From assembly GCF_000754095.2 (NCBI RefSeq), contig NZ_JQSG02000006.1, positions 356,637-420,636 on the forward strand: a DNA stretch of 64,000 nucleotides, given 5' to 3'. Positions 52,457 through 62,485 of the stretch are shown piece after piece (the first letter of the stretch is position 1; each line of letters begins with the position of its first letter). The notes beneath the pieces are model-generated. The model worked only from the letters and a program-made list of their open reading frames with translations. It made no database searches and was not told where the DNA came from. A program made the position numbers and the translations under genes. The stretch is from Acidihalobacter prosperus. Its GTDB lineage: Bacteria; Pseudomonadota; Gammaproteobacteria; DSM-5130; Acidihalobacteraceae.

Positions 52457-53824
52457 TCATGGGCGTTTACGCCGTTCCTTGCGCGGCTCGATGCCCAGCG
52501 CCCTCAGCTTGCGATAAAGATGCGTACGCTCGACGCCCGCATGCTCGGCAAGACGCGAGATGTTGCCGCCCATCTCGGCCAGCCAGTGCACCAGGTAGGC
52601 CCGCTCGAAACGCTCGCGTGCATCCTTGAGCGACAGTTCGAACAGCTCGCCGTACCCCGACGGTACCTCGCTCAGGGCGCTGTCGGCCTGCAGGCGCAGG
52701 CTACGCAACGCATCCTCGGCCTCGGCCGGCTCGATCTCCGTGGTCTGCCCACTGGTCAGCACCAGCCTGACCAGCGCCCGCAATTCCGCGATATTCCCCG
52801 GCCAGTGGTGATAGCGTAGGAAATTCTGCGAAGCCACGGTGAAATGGCGATAGTTCAGGCCCTCGTCCTGGTGCAGGCGGTCGGTATGATACTGCAGCAG
52901 CTCCGGCACGTCCTCGACATGTTCCCGCAGCGGCGGGACCCTGATCTGGCCGACCCGGAACAGCTCCGCCAGATCGCCGATCAGGCGTCCCCGCGCCACG
53001 GCATCGTCCAGCCCCTCTGGCCCCAGCAAGGTGGCCAGCACACGCACGTCCTGCGCCCCAACCTCTGGCAGTGCGAGCCGTTCGTAAAGGCGTTCCTGTT
53101 GATCCAGCGTCAGCCTCAGCAGTTCTCCGAGATACAGGCTGCCGCCGCTTGCGCCATGCAGGATGTCCAAAAAAGCATCCGCGCCATCGGTTTCCAGGCT
53201 GGCGTCGAACTGCTCCGCGCGCGCCGCTTCCGCCAAATCGACCAGCGGCCCTCCGGGACGCGGCCCGGCGCCATGCAATACGCGCAGCAACGTGGTGCGC
53301 CCCGAGCCCGGCTCGCCCATCGCGACCACCGGCTCGTGTCTTGGCGCGAGCAGTTCGACCCGCGCGCGCAGCGTCCTCATGACCGCGCTCGAACCCACCA
53401 GCTGCGGCGCCCGTTCCCGGGATGCACCGGCCGGCGGCATCTGACGGCCGGCACGGCCCATCTCCAGCCCGCGGCGCACCGTCAACAGCAGACGCGTCAG
53501 CGAGATCGGCTTCTCGATGTAGTCGAGCGCGCCCTGGCGGGTTGCCTCGACCGCGGTTTCAACCGTGCCGTGCCCGGACATCATGATCACCGCAAAGGGT
53601 GGGTGTTTTTCCGCGTTCCAGGACTTGAGCAAGGTGACGCCGTCCTCTTCCGGCATCCAGATATCGAGCAGCACCAGATCCGGCGTCTGCCGACGGATCG
53701 CGGCGCGCGCCTGCGCGGCATTGGCCGCGACCACCACCGCGTAGCCCTCGTCCTCCAGTATTTCCTGTAGCAAACGCCTGATTTCCGGCTCGTCGTCGAC
53801 CACCAGGATGCGTTCTCCGCTCAT
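52457..53824 (-). CDS. NtrX-like response regulator with degenerate AAA+ domain
   Basis: 455 residues. Receiver domain intact (D54 in [14 protein letters not shown]105 in IEKPISL). The AAA+ part (about 135-380) is damaged: Walker A reads GEPGSGRTT, with Arg in place of the Lys, Walker B reads GSLYLGE with no acidic DE pair, and no GAFTGA loop is present. The C-terminus keeps a Fis-type helix-turn-helix ([20 protein letters not shown]). It should bind DNA but not remodel sigma-54 holoenzyme, so it may act as a repressor or as a sigma-70 activator. Coupled to the kinase gene. Confidence 0.88.
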   Translation of the reverse strand: MSGERILVVDDEPEIRRLLQEILEDEGYAVVVAANAAQARAAIRRQTPDLVLLDIWMPEEDGVTLLKSWNAEKHPPFAVIMMSGHGTVETAVEATRQGALDYIEKPISLTRLLLTVRRGLEMGRAGRQMPPAGASRERAPQLVGSSAVMRTLRARVELLAPRHEPVVAMGEPGSGRTTLLRVLHGAGPRPGGPLVDLAEAARAEQFDASLETDGADAFLDILHGASGGSLYLGELLRLTLDQQERLYERLALPEVGAQDVRVLATLLGPEGLDDAVARGRLIGDLAELFRVGQIRVPPLREHVEDVPELLQYHTDRLHQDEGLNYRHFTVASQNFLRYHHWPGNIAELRALVRLVLTSGQTTEIEPAEAEDALRSLRLQADSALSEVPSGYGELFELSLKDARERFERAYLVHWLAEMGGNISRLAEHAGVERTHLYRKLRALGIEPRKERRKRP

Positions 53825-56025
53825 GCGTCCCCCACCGCCGCGCGCCAGCGCGGCAATCTGACCACCAAACACGTCCCGCCTTCCCTGCGCGGCTCGGCCC
53901 AGACCAAACCGTTGTGTTCCTCGACGATCTTTTTCACCACGGCCAAGCCCAAGCCGCTGCCGCCGGTCTTGCCGCTCACGTAAGGCTCGAAGATCTGGCC
54001 GCGCAGCGTGTCGGGGATACCCTCGCCATTGTCGCTGATCCGTAACTCCACGAAGGGCTGGTCTGCCCGCTGGGTCACGCAGGTCTCGACGTGCACTTCG
54101 CCGAGTGGCTTGTCGCGTACCGCCTCCACCGCGTTCTTGAGCAGATTGTGCAGCAACTGCCTCAGACGCCCCGGATCAGCATAAAGCAGACCGACCGCTT
54201 CGGTCGGCGCAAACGTCAGCGAAACGCCCGGATGCGCGCCGTACAGCTCGATCACTTCGGCCACGGCGGCATTGAAATCGACTTCGCTGAGCTGCATGAC
54301 CGGCGCACGCGCATATTCGCTGAAGGCGTTCACCAGCTGTTTCATGCTCTCCACCTGCTGCACGATCGTATCGGTCGACCGCTCCAGAATACGCGCATCG
54401 GCCGCGCTCACATGCGGCAACAGCTTGCGTCGCAGCCGTTCGGCCGATAGCTGGATCGGCGTCAGCGGATTGCGCACTTCGTGCGCCAGTCGGCGCGCCA
54501 CCTCTCCCCAGGCCGCATCGCGCTGGGCACGGATCAGCGCGGTAATATCGTCGAATACGATCACGCTGCCGCCGCCGATGCTGCCCTCGCCCGGCTGCTC
54601 GGGCAGACGCGCCCCGCGGCAGATCAGTATCTTGCGGCCGTTCTCACCGAACAGCTCGACCTCCTGCTCCCAGGAATCGGCGGGCTCGATGAGCCGCGCG
54701 GCGATCGCCTGGTACAGGCCGTGGATGAGCTGGGTGTGGCTGCCGAGATCCGCTAGCCGGCGCCCGTAAAACGGGTCCAGCGTGGTTTCGAGGATATGCT
54801 CGGCAGCGGCATTGGCCGTACGCAGTACTCCGTTGCGGTCGATGGTCAACACGCCCGAGGTCAGATGTTCGAGCACCGTCTGCAGGTAGCGGCGCTGCCG
54901 CTCCAGCTGACGACGCCCCCGCTCGGTTTCCTCGTAGCCGCTCAGCAGGCGCGCGGTCATCTCGTTGAACGAGCGGGCCACGAGCCCCAGTTCGTCTCCC
55001 CTTGTCAGCGGCAACTTGGCCTGCAGGTCGCCGCCGGCCACGCGCCGGATCGCGTCGATCAGACGGCGGATCGGCTGCACCACGCGGCGCGCCGAGTAGA
55101 GCGCCGCCCACACCGCCGCCAGCACGGAGAGCAGCAGCACCAGCGACAGCGTCAGCACGAAGCTCTGCTTGAGCGGCGTGCGCAGAAATGTCAGTTCCTG
55201 ATAGTGGTCGAAGGTGTCCTGCACCTGGGAGGCCAGTTCGCTGGCACGCCCCGGCACCTGGAACACGGCCTGCAGCATGCGCGGCGGCTGCAGGGCTTCC
55301 ACGGAGCCTGGCGGTGCCGGAATCGGCATCAGTATGCGGATCTGCAGGCGGTGGCCGCCTTCGGGTTCGAGCCCGGCATAACCGTGATCACGCCGGTAAT
55401 GGCGCAAGGCGTCCGCGGGCGGCAGATTGGGCACCACCCGCCCTGGCGGGTCCGTGCTCGCGGCGATGATATGGTCGTCGGCACCGAATACCGCGACCTC
55501 GCTGGCCTGCAGGCGGGCGCGCAATGTCACCAGCGCCACCGGCAGGCGGAGATCCGAAACGCCCGACAGACCTTCAGCGGCATCGCGTGTCTGTCGCTGC
55601 AGATCGTGCATGCGCTCGGTCAGCGCACCGCGACCCAGATCCAGCGCATCGCTGAGGGCGCGTTCGATGCGCACGTCGAACCAGCTGTCGATGCCCTGGT
55701 CGAGAAAACGGATCGAGAAAAAGTACACGACCGAAACCGGCACCAGCGCGATCAATATGAACAACAGCACCAGGTGTAGGGTCAGGCGCGCTCCCGGTTC
55801 CTGACGCTTCGCCTGGCGCACGGCCCAGTAGAGGTTGGCCGCGATCAGCAGCGACAGCGCCAACAGCACCACCGTATTGAACACCAGCAGCCAGATGTAA
55901 TGGCGGCTGAAACGCGCGGAGTTCTCCACCGCACCGGACATGGCCAGCACCGACAGCAGTGTCAGGACGATCAGCAGCACCGCCGGCCAGGCGCGGTTGG
56001 TCAGCCGCTTCAGTTCAACGGGCAT
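53821..56025 (-). CDS. NtrY-like membrane sensor histidine kinase
   Basis: 734 residues. Membrane helices near 15-35, 45-65, 85-105 and 285-310, with a periplasmic segment between; HAMP (RRVVQPIRRLIDAIRRV), PAS (LTSGVLTIDRNGVLRTANAA), HisKA (RRLAHEVRNPLTPIQLSAER) and HATPase_c (SDNGEGIP, GGSGLGLAVV). Senses nitrogen or redox state in NtrY relatives. Stop overlaps the NtrX-like start by 4 bp. It lies between rsmB-DUF4390 and trkA, as in related genomes. Confidence 0.92.
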   Translation of the reverse strand: MPVELKRLTNRAWPAVLLIVLTLLSVLAMSGAVENSARFSRHYIWLLVFNTVVLLALSLLIAANLYWAVRQAKRQEPGARLTLHLVLLFILIALVPVSVVYFFSIRFLDQGIDSWFDVRIERALSDALDLGRGALTERMHDLQRQTRDAAEGLSGVSDLRLPVALVTLRARLQASEVAVFGADDHIIAASTDPPGRVVPNLPPADALRHYRRDHGYAGLEPEGGHRLQIRILMPIPAPPGSVEALQPPRMLQAVFQVPGRASELASQVQDTFDHYQELTFLRTPLKQSFVLTLSLVLLLSVLAAVWAALYSARRVVQPIRRLIDAIRRVAGGDLQAKLPLTRGDELGLVARSFNEMTARLLSGYEETERGRRQLERQRRYLQTVLEHLTSGVLTIDRNGVLRTANAAAEHILETTLDPFYGRRLADLGSHTQLIHGLYQAIAARLIEPADSWEQEVELFGENGRKILICRGARLPEQPGEGSIGGGSVIVFDDITALIRAQRDAAWGEVARRLAHEVRNPLTPIQLSAERLRRKLLPHVSAADARILERSTDTIVQQVESMKQLVNAFSEYARAPVMQLSEVDFNAAVAEVIELYGAHPGVSLTFAPTEAVGLLYADPGRLRQLLHNLLKNAVEAVRDKPLGEVHVETCVTQRADQPFVELRISDNGEGIPDTLRGQIFEPYVSGKTGGSGLGLAVVKKIVEEHNGLVWAEPRREGGTCLVVRLPRWRAAVGDA

Positions 56026-56600
56026 CGATACCAGTCGCTCGACGGACGCCAGGCACCCTCCAGGAAGGCGCGCACGCGTAACGGCAACGGGTAGTCGCCG
56101 GCATCCACGCGCACCTTGAGATCCACCTGGTAATGACGTCCCTTGGTCAGCAGGGTCTGGTCCAACAAGGGCAGGCGCCGAAGGTTCGCGATGTCATCCA
56201 GCGCCTCGCTCAGACGGGAGAAGCTGTGCGAGATACCGGTATTGAGGTTATCGACAAGATAACGCCGCGACAGGGCGTGATAGCGCAGCCGGTAACGCTG
56301 GGTCAGCGTGGCGACGGTGTCGTCGAACCACCAGCCGCGCGTGTGTACCACCCGGATGTCATAGGCGATGACCACGCTGACGCCATTGGTCAGGGCGCCG
56401 CGCAGCGTGGCGTCCAGGGGAATGCGTGCCGTTGCATCCAGGTAGTAGACCGAATAGATCTGATAGGCATGCGCGCGCACGATCGAGAACCTGTCGCTTT
56501 CCGCGTGTGCCGGCGGCGCGCCCAACAGCCACGCGGTGCACGCCAGCCCGAGTGCCATGGCCATCCCGCGCAGATATGCGCGGACGGACAGACCACTCAC
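56010..56600 (-). CDS. DUF4390 exported protein
   Basis: 196 residues from a GTG at 56600 that overlaps the rsmB stop (GTGA). A signal peptide (MAMALGLACTAWLLGAPPAHA) precedes a compact domain with alternating strands (DRFSIVRAHAYQIYSVYYLDA, ISHSFSRLSEALDDI) typical of DUF4390. It is nearly always encoded between rsmB and the NtrY-like kinase, suggesting it acts in the periplasm with the kinase. Stop overlaps the kinase start by 16 nt. Function unknown. Confidence 0.85.
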   Translation of the reverse strand: MSGLSVRAYLRGMAMALGLACTAWLLGAPPAHAESDRFSIVRAHAYQIYSVYYLDATARIPLDATLRGALTNGVSVVIAYDIRVVHTRGWWFDDTVATLTQRYRLRYHALSRRYLVDNLNTGISHSFSRLSEALDDIANLRRLPLLDQTLLTKGRHYQVDLKVRVDAGDYPLPLRVRAFLEGAWRPSSDWYRCPLN

Positions 56601-57928
56601 GTCGGCGCCTTGAGCAAACAGGCGTAATAAAAGCCGTCCATGCCGTCTTCCCCAGGAAGGATCTGTCGGCCGTGCGTCATCGCTCTGCCCCAGTCGGCGA
56701 CTATCGGCCACTCCGTCGCGTCGGCGTGATTGCGCATGAAATGCTCGATCACGCGCTGATTTTCGTCGGGCACGATGGAGCACGTCGCGTAGACAAGCCT
56801 ACCGCCCTGTGCGAGCAGTGGCCAGAGGGCTTCGAGCAATGCCTGCTGACGCTCTGCCAACCCCGCAATATCGGAAGCCCGACGCAACAGCTTGATATCT
56901 GGGTGACGACGGATCACGCCCGTTGCCGAACAGGGCGCATCGAGCAGGATGCGATCGTAGGCGCGCCCGTCCCACCAGTCGCGCGGCATTCCGGCATCGG
57001 CGGCGAGCAGATGTGCCGACAGGTCGAGGCGACGCAGGGTGTCGTCGACGCGCGCTAGCCGATCCGGCTCGATCTCGACGGCGGTGATATCGAGCGTGCC
57101 GCCCGCCCGCTCGATCAGATGAGCGGTTTTGCCGCCTGGCGCAGCGCACGCATCGAGCACACGATGCGCCGGCGACGCCGCCACAAGCCCTGCCGCCAAC
57201 TGTGCGGCCTCGTCCTGCACGGACACCCATCCCGCACGAAAACCCGGCAACGCCTCGACATCGACGGGCTGCGCCAGCACCAGGCTGTCCGGCGCATGCC
57301 GGCCCGCTTTGGCGCCGATACCTTCCGTCCGCAGCATCGCCGCATACGTCTCGATATCCGTTTTCGCGCGATTGATGCGCAAGGTCATCGGCGCGCGCGC
57401 GTTGTTGGCCGCGAACACCGCTTCGGCGGCGTCTCCCCAGTCGCCACGAATGCGCTCGATCAGCCAGTCGGGGTGGGCCAGTCGCGCGCTGTCCACGCGC
57501 GCCGTGAGCGCTGTCAGCTCGGCCTCCCGCCGTTGCGCGTTGCGCAGCACGCCATTGACCAGCCGTGCCGCCCACGGCCGCCCGAGACGCCCCGCCAGCG
57601 CGACGGCCTCGTTGACGGCCGCGTAATCCGGCGTGCGCAGGAAAAAGAGTTCGTATAGCCCGAGCTGGATCAGACGCGCCACCGGTGCGTCGCGCGCCCG
57701 CAGCGGCTGGGTGACCAGCGCATCCAGCCAGGCATCCAGCCGCGGCGCATAGCGGAGCAGGCCGTAGGCGCGCTCGCGCAGCAGTGCGCGCGGCGGACCC
57801 GCCGCCAGCTGCCGCTCGGCGCGCGGCAACGCCTGGCTCAGCGAGCGCCCCTGGCGACGCACCGAGTCGACCACCTCCACCGCCAGCGCGCGAGGATCGG
57901 GTGGCCTAGCTGTCGAGCGCTTGGCCAA
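56597..57928 (-). CDS. rsmB: 16S rRNA (cytosine-967 C5)-methyltransferase RsmB
   Basis: 443 residues. N-terminal NusB-like helical RNA-binding domain (about 10-140) and a Rossmann methyltransferase with SAM motif LDACAAPGGKTAHLIE, the catalytic cysteines in LLDAPCSATGV and YATCSIVPDENQRVIEHF, and the final GMDGFYYACL. Its start overlaps fmt by 23 bp. Methylates C967 of 16S rRNA. Confidence 0.95.
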   Translation of the reverse strand: MAKRSTARPPDPRALAVEVVDSVRRQGRSLSQALPRAERQLAAGPPRALLRERAYGLLRYAPRLDAWLDALVTQPLRARDAPVARLIQLGLYELFFLRTPDYAAVNEAVALAGRLGRPWAARLVNGVLRNAQRREAELTALTARVDSARLAHPDWLIERIRGDWGDAAEAVFAANNARAPMTLRINRAKTDIETYAAMLRTEGIGAKAGRHAPDSLVLAQPVDVEALPGFRAGWVSVQDEAAQLAAGLVAASPAHRVLDACAAPGGKTAHLIERAGGTLDITAVEIEPDRLARVDDTLRRLDLSAHLLAADAGMPRDWWDGRAYDRILLDAPCSATGVIRRHPDIKLLRRASDIAGLAERQQALLEALWPLLAQGGRLVYATCSIVPDENQRVIEHFMRNHADATEWPIVADWGRAMTHGRQILPGEDGMDGFYYACLLKAPT

Positions 57929-58844
57929 TCAGACTTCTTCCGTTGATGAATTCGGCGGCCGTCTGAACGCGTCGACCGGGGAGTTGCAGCCGCAACAGGC
58001 GCACGCATCCTTCGCCTGCGGCCACGTCCACACCGTCGCGCGACTCGGCGAAAATCGTGCCAGGCGGCGCAAGCCCGGGGCAAACCAGCAGGCGCGCCTC
58101 GAGCAGCTTGAGCGGTTGCCCGCCATAGCGCGTTTCCGCCACCGGCCAGGGATTGAAGGCCTGTATCTTGCGGACGATCTCCACAGCCGGCTTATACCAG
58201 TCGACGGCGGCCTCGGCCTTGGACAGCTTGCGCGCGTAGCTGGCCTGGTCGGGATTCTGTGACTGGGCCTGCAAGCCACCCGCCGTCAGCCGGTCCAGCG
58301 TCTCGATCAGCGCTGCGGCGCCCAGCGCCGCGAGCCGCTCGTGCAAGCTTCCTGCACTGTCTTCCGGATGGATCGGTGTGCCGCGTCGCAGCAGCATCGG
58401 GCCTGTATCCAGCCCGGCCTCCATCTGCATAATGGTGACGCCGGTTTCGGCGTCTCCGGCCTCGATCGCCCGCTGGATCGGCGCGGCTCCGCGCCAACGC
58501 GGCAACAACGAGGCATGGATGTTGAGGCAGCCCATGCGGGGCAAGTCGAGCACGGCCTGCGGCAACATCAGTCCATAGGCCGCCACGACCATCACGTCCG
58601 GGGCATATTGCGACAATTGACCCAGTACCGCCGCATCGCGCAACGTCTGTGGCTGCTCCACCGGGATATCCAGTGCTTGCGCGGCCACCTTGACCGGACT
58701 GGGACGCAGTTGACGCCCCCGGCCGGCCGGTCGGTCGGGTTGCGTGTACACGGCACGGACCCTGTGGCCGGCCGCCACCAGCGCCTGTAGCGCGGGCACG
58801 GCGAATTCCGGCGTACCCGCATAGATCACGTTCAGCGGCGGCAT
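57906..58844 (-). CDS. fmt: Methionyl-tRNA formyltransferase
   Basis: 312 residues, standard length. Start MPPLNVIYAGTPEFAVPAL, tRNA-loop PDRPAGRGRQLRPSPVKV, folate-site signature NIHASLLPRWRGAAPI near residue 110 and a C-terminal tRNA-binding domain. Formylates initiator Met-tRNA with 10-formyl-THF. It follows def by 162 nt and precedes rsmB with overlap. Confidence 0.96.
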   Translation of the reverse strand: MPPLNVIYAGTPEFAVPALQALVAAGHRVRAVYTQPDRPAGRGRQLRPSPVKVAAQALDIPVEQPQTLRDAAVLGQLSQYAPDVMVVAAYGLMLPQAVLDLPRMGCLNIHASLLPRWRGAAPIQRAIEAGDAETGVTIMQMEAGLDTGPMLLRRGTPIHPEDSAGSLHERLAALGAAALIETLDRLTAGGLQAQSQNPDQASYARKLSKAEAAVDWYKPAVEIVRKIQAFNPWPVAETRYGGQPLKLLEARLLVCPGLAPPGTIFAESRDGVDVAAGEGCVRLLRLQLPGRRVQTAAEFINGRSLIGQALDS

Positions 58845-59006
58845 CCGAACGCCCCCCCGACACCGTCGCGGCGCATGCCGGATGCGTCCGGTCGCGTACA
58901 GTCTGCCGGCGGCGTTCCGGACCCGTGACAGGATATGTCAGAAATCATGATTCTCGCTGTATGTGCCGGCTTGCCGGACCTGTCCGAGGCGGTCGGGAGG
59001 AGTGGA

Positions 59007-59540
59007 TCAGATGGCCGGCGAGCTTTCGCGGGCGCTGTTCGCCTCGAGACGGGACTGTTTTTCCAGCTTGCTGCGAATCCGGTTGCGCTTGAGCGGCGAC
59101 AAGTAGTCCACGAACAACTTGCCGTCGAGGTGATCGATCTCATGCTGTATGCACACGGCCAGCAGGCCGTCGGCCTCGAGAGTGAAGGACTTGCCGGTCT
59201 GATCCAGCGCGCGGACCCTGATCCGCTCGGCGCGACGCACCGTTTCGTAGTATCCCGGCACCGACAGGCAGCCCTCCTCCATTTCTTCCTCGCCATCGCA
59301 CGCGATCAGCTCCGGATTGATCAGGCACAGCGGCTCGTCCCGTTCCGAGGACACGTCGATCACGATGATCCGGCGATGGATATTGACCTGCGTGGCCGCA
59401 AGCCCGATGCCTGGCGCCGAATACATCGTCTCGAACATGTCCCCGACGATCCGGCGCACCTCGTCGTCAACCTGCGCAACCGGTTTGGCCTTCGTGCGCA
59501 AGCGGGTATCGGGGAAATGCAGAATGTCGAGAATGGCCAT
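59007..59540 (-). CDS. def: Peptide deformylase
   Basis: 177 residues. All three motifs: [17 protein letters not shown] (metal Cys) and QHEIDHLDG (metal His pair and catalytic Glu). Removes formyl from nascent proteins. Divergent from the LysM lipoprotein gene across a 158-bp region; the 162-bp gap before fmt shows no clear terminator. A slightly long C-terminal tail (about 10 residues, basic then Ser-rich) is otherwise ordinary. Confidence 0.96.
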   Translation of the reverse strand: MAILDILHFPDTRLRTKAKPVAQVDDEVRRIVGDMFETMYSAPGIGLAATQVNIHRRIIVIDVSSERDEPLCLINPELIACDGEEEMEEGCLSVPGYYETVRRAERIRVRALDQTGKSFTLEADGLLAVCIQHEIDHLDGKLFVDYLSPLKRNRIRSKLEKQSRLEANSARESSPAI

Positions 59541-59698
59541 GAAACCGTACCAAAGTTAATTCGTGCAGCCTTGCATGAATCTCTGCTAAAGTAATGATCA
59601 GCTTACGGTATAGGCTGACCGCACGCCATGGCAAGTCACTATCCTAGCGCGTAAGCACCGTGCCCTGACATAAACAGAATGCCATAAGGGGGACCCGA
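59541..59698. promoter_or_regulatory. Divergent promoter region between def and LysM lipoprotein genes
   Basis: 158 bp, AT-richer than its surroundings from 59541 to 59620. No promoter can be fixed by eye. GGGGG lies just before the lipoprotein ATG. Small inverted element TCAGC / GCTGA at 59599-59619 is too short to call. Confidence 0.35.
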
Positions 59699-60868
59699 AT
59701 GCCGGCCCTGCGATTTAGCCTGACAGCCAAAGCATCGGCGTCGGTTCTGATTGTAACGCTTCTCACGGCGGGATGCGCCAGCACGCCGCAACAGGCATCC
59801 GCGCCGGCAGCACCGCCCGCGCCCGCGCAGCCCATGCCGGCGGCCACGCCCCTGCCGCCCGAAAAACCGCCCGCGGCGACACCCGTCAAGATCAAGCCAA
59901 CGGCACCGAAGCGCTATGTGGTCAAGAAAGGCGACACCCTCTGGGATATCGCCGAGCACTTCCTGCATTCGCCATGGAACTGGCCGGAAATCTGGTACGA
60001 CAACCCGCACATCAAGAATCCCCACTGGATCTATCCCGGCGACGTGCTCACGCTTTATTATGTCAACGGTAAGCCGCGCATCAGCATCACCGGCGGCCCA
60101 CGCGTCAGCGGCCTGCCGACCGTGATACTGAAGCCTTCGGTCGAATATCAGGCCCTGCCCAGGACCGAGCATCCGATCCCGATCCAGACCATCACCCCGT
60201 TCCTGGTGCACCCGCGCGTGGTGCCCGTGGAGCTGTTCGACAAGGCTCCGCATATCGTCGCCGCGGCCGACCGCCGCATTCTGTACAGCAGCGACAACCG
60301 CGTCTACGTGCGCGGCCTGCCGGCCGACGCCAAGCAAAGCTGGTATAGCGTCTACCGCCCTGGGCCGCCGCTCAAGGACCCCAAGAATGGCGACATCATC
60401 GGGCACGAGGTCGTCTATCTGGGCGACATCCACATCATCCACCGCGGCAAGATCGCCACTGGCGTGCTGGAACATACGCGCGAGGAAGTGAGCGCCGGCG
60501 ACCGGCTGTTGCCGCTGGCGCGCAAGCATTATGACTACACCTTCATGCCGCGCGCGCCGAAAACGCAGATCCATGCGCAGATCATCGCCCTATTCAACTC
60601 CATCAGCATGGTGGGGCAGTATCAGGTCGTGGTCATCGATAGCGGCACGCGAGACGGCCTGGAGCGCGGCGACGTGCTCGCGATCGACCAGCATGGCCGC
60701 ACCATCAACGACCCCTACGCCACTCGGCAAGAGTCGCGCCAGGTCACGCTGCCGAACGAACACATCGGCCTCGTGATGGTGTTCCGCACCTTTAAGCGCA
60801 TCAGCTACGCGTTGGTCATGTCCGCCACCAAACCCATCACGGTGGGCAACCTGGCGCACAATCCCTGA
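59699..60868 (+). CDS. LysM-domain lipoprotein
   Basis: 389 residues. Lipoprotein signal with lipobox LLTAGC (Cys26), then a Pro/Ala-rich spacer (about 27-70) that spans the periplasm and a LysM peptidoglycan-binding domain from YVVKKGDTLWDIAEHFL (about 78-125). The remaining 260 residues form an unnamed beta-rich domain seen in the LysM proteins upstream of dprA. Anchored in the outer membrane, it probably links to the murein. Its stop is 5 nt before dprA. Confidence 0.88.
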   Translation: MPALRFSLTAKASASVLIVTLLTAGCASTPQQASAPAAPPAPAQPMPAATPLPPEKPPAATPVKIKPTAPKRYVVKKGDTLWDIAEHFLHSPWNWPEIWYDNPHIKNPHWIYPGDVLTLYYVNGKPRISITGGPRVSGLPTVILKPSVEYQALPRTEHPIPIQTITPFLVHPRVVPVELFDKAPHIVAAADRRILYSSDNRVYVRGLPADAKQSWYSVYRPGPPLKDPKNGDIIGHEVVYLGDIHIIHRGKIATGVLEHTREEVSAGDRLLPLARKHYDYTFMPRAPKTQIHAQIIALFNSISMVGQYQVVVIDSGTRDGLERGDVLAIDQHGRTINDPYATRQESRQVTLPNEHIGLVMVFRTFKRISYALVMSATKPITVGNLAHNP

Positions 60869-60873
60869 CGGGC

Positions 60874-61989
60874 ATGACGGAAGCCGAGCTCGCCGCGTGG
60901 TTGCGCCTGCACCGCACGGCCGGGCTCGGCGCCCGCGGCGCGGCGCAACTGCTCGGGGTCACAGGGCATCCGCAAGCCGCGCTCGATGCGAACGCCGCCA
61001 CCCTGGAACGCGCCGGACTCCCGGCAAGCCACCGCCGCGCCCTCGACACTGCCGCCACGCTCGACGTCGATGAAGACCTGGCATGGGCACGGCAGCCGGA
61101 CCACCACCTGATTCCGGTGGGCGGCACTCGTTACCCGCCTGCACTGCGCGAGATCCACGACCCGCCGCTATTGCTCCATGCCATCGGCGACTGCGAGCTG
61201 TTGCAGTATCCGCAGCTGGCTATCGTCGGCAGCCGGCACCCCACCCCGAATGGACGCGAAATGGCGTTCGAATTCGCGCGCCATCTGGCCTCGACCGGGC
61301 TGGGCATTGCTTCGGGACTCGCGCTCGGCATCGACGGCGCCGCGCACGAAGGAGCCTTGGCTTCCGAAGGCGTCACGGTGGCGGTGGCCGCCACCGGGCT
61401 GGACCGGGTTTATCCTGCCGCGCACCGCGACCTCGCCCGCCGCATCGCGCAGTCGGGCGTGCTGATTTCCGAGGCGCCGCTGGGCACGCGCGTCACGCGC
61501 GGCGCCTTTCCTCGGCGCAACCGCATCATCAGCGGCATCAGCCTCGGCGTGCTCGTCGTCGAGGCCGCCCGGCAAAGTGGGTCGCTGGTCACCGCCCGCC
61601 TTGCCGGCGAGCAGGGCCGGGAAGTGTTCGCCATTCCCGGCTCGATCCACAACCCCTTGTCCCGCGGCTGCCATCGCCTGATCCGCGAGGGCGCCAAACT
61701 GGTGGAGACTGCCGCCGACATCCTGGAGGAATTGGGGCAGCAGTGGCGCGCCGCCCCCGCGCGTGCGGCCGCGGCGACAGCGCCGCACACCCCGGACGAC
61801 GCCCATACCGCGCTGCTGGCCGCCATGGGGTACGACCCCGTCAGTGTCGACCGCCTGGTCGGGCGCAGCGGATTGACCCCGGAAGCCGTTTCCTCCATGC
61901 TGCTCATACTGGAACTGCAGGGCCACGTGGCCACCGTCGACGGCGGCCGCTACGTCCGCACCCCGCAAGGCGACCGAGACAGCGAATGA
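60874..61989 (+). CDS. dprA: DNA processing protein DprA (Smf)
   Basis: 371 residues. N-terminal SAM-like helices, Rossmann domain with IVGSRHPTPNGREMA, SGLALGIDGAAHEGAL and FPRRNRIISGIS, and a C-terminal winged-helix DNA-binding domain (PVSVDRLVGRSGLTPEAVSSML). Loads RecA on incoming single-stranded DNA during transformation. The stop overlaps smg by 4 bp (ATGA). Confidence 0.96.
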   Translation: MTEAELAAWLRLHRTAGLGARGAAQLLGVTGHPQAALDANAATLERAGLPASHRRALDTAATLDVDEDLAWARQPDHHLIPVGGTRYPPALREIHDPPLLLHAIGDCELLQYPQLAIVGSRHPTPNGREMAFEFARHLASTGLGIASGLALGIDGAAHEGALASEGVTVAVAATGLDRVYPAAHRDLARRIAQSGVLISEAPLGTRVTRGAFPRRNRIISGISLGVLVVEAARQSGSLVTARLAGEQGREVFAIPGSIHNPLSRGCHRLIREGAKLVETAADILEELGQQWRAAPARAAAATAPHTPDDAHTALLAAMGYDPVSVDRLVGRSGLTPEAVSSMLLILELQGHVATVDGGRYVRTPQGDRDSE

Positions 61990-62462
61990 AAGAATCCGTA
62001 CTGGATGTCCTCATGTATCTCTTCGAGCAGTATGTCGACGAAGATATGGAAGACCACGAAGCGGATCGTGAACAGCTCGAATCGCGCCTGATCGACGCCG
62101 GATTCCCGGCCAGCGAGATCGACCGGGCATTCGAATGGCTCGATGGCCTGGCCGAGCAGCGCGATGCGCCGCTGGCTCACACCGTGCGGCCGTCGCTGCG
62201 GCTCTATACCGACGCGGAACAGGCGCGCCTCGACAGCGAAATGCGCGGATTTCTGCTATTTCTGGAGCAGAGCGAAATACTCACGCCCTCCACACGCGAG
62301 CTGGTACTGGACCGCGTCATGGCGCTGGACGAGGACGAAATCGACCTCGAACAACTTAAATGGATCGTGCTCATGGTCCTGTTCAACCAGCCTGACCGCG
62401 AGCTGGCATACAACGAACTCGAGGATCTGGTGTTCGAAGAAACGCCCTCCTACCTGCACTGA
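61986..62462 (+). CDS. smg: Smg protein (DUF494)
   Basis: 158 residues. Starts MKESVLDVLMYLFEQYVDED, with a DEDEIDLEQLKWIVLMVLFNQ C-terminal block; both match Smg of the dprA-smg-topA cluster. Acidic, helical, cytoplasmic; function unclear. 23 nt upstream of topA. Confidence 0.93.
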   Translation: MKESVLDVLMYLFEQYVDEDMEDHEADREQLESRLIDAGFPASEIDRAFEWLDGLAEQRDAPLAHTVRPSLRLYTDAEQARLDSEMRGFLLFLEQSEILTPSTRELVLDRVMALDEDEIDLEQLKWIVLMVLFNQPDRELAYNELEDLVFEETPSYLH

Positions 62463-62485
62463 GCCTAACCGCAAGCAAGGATTTT

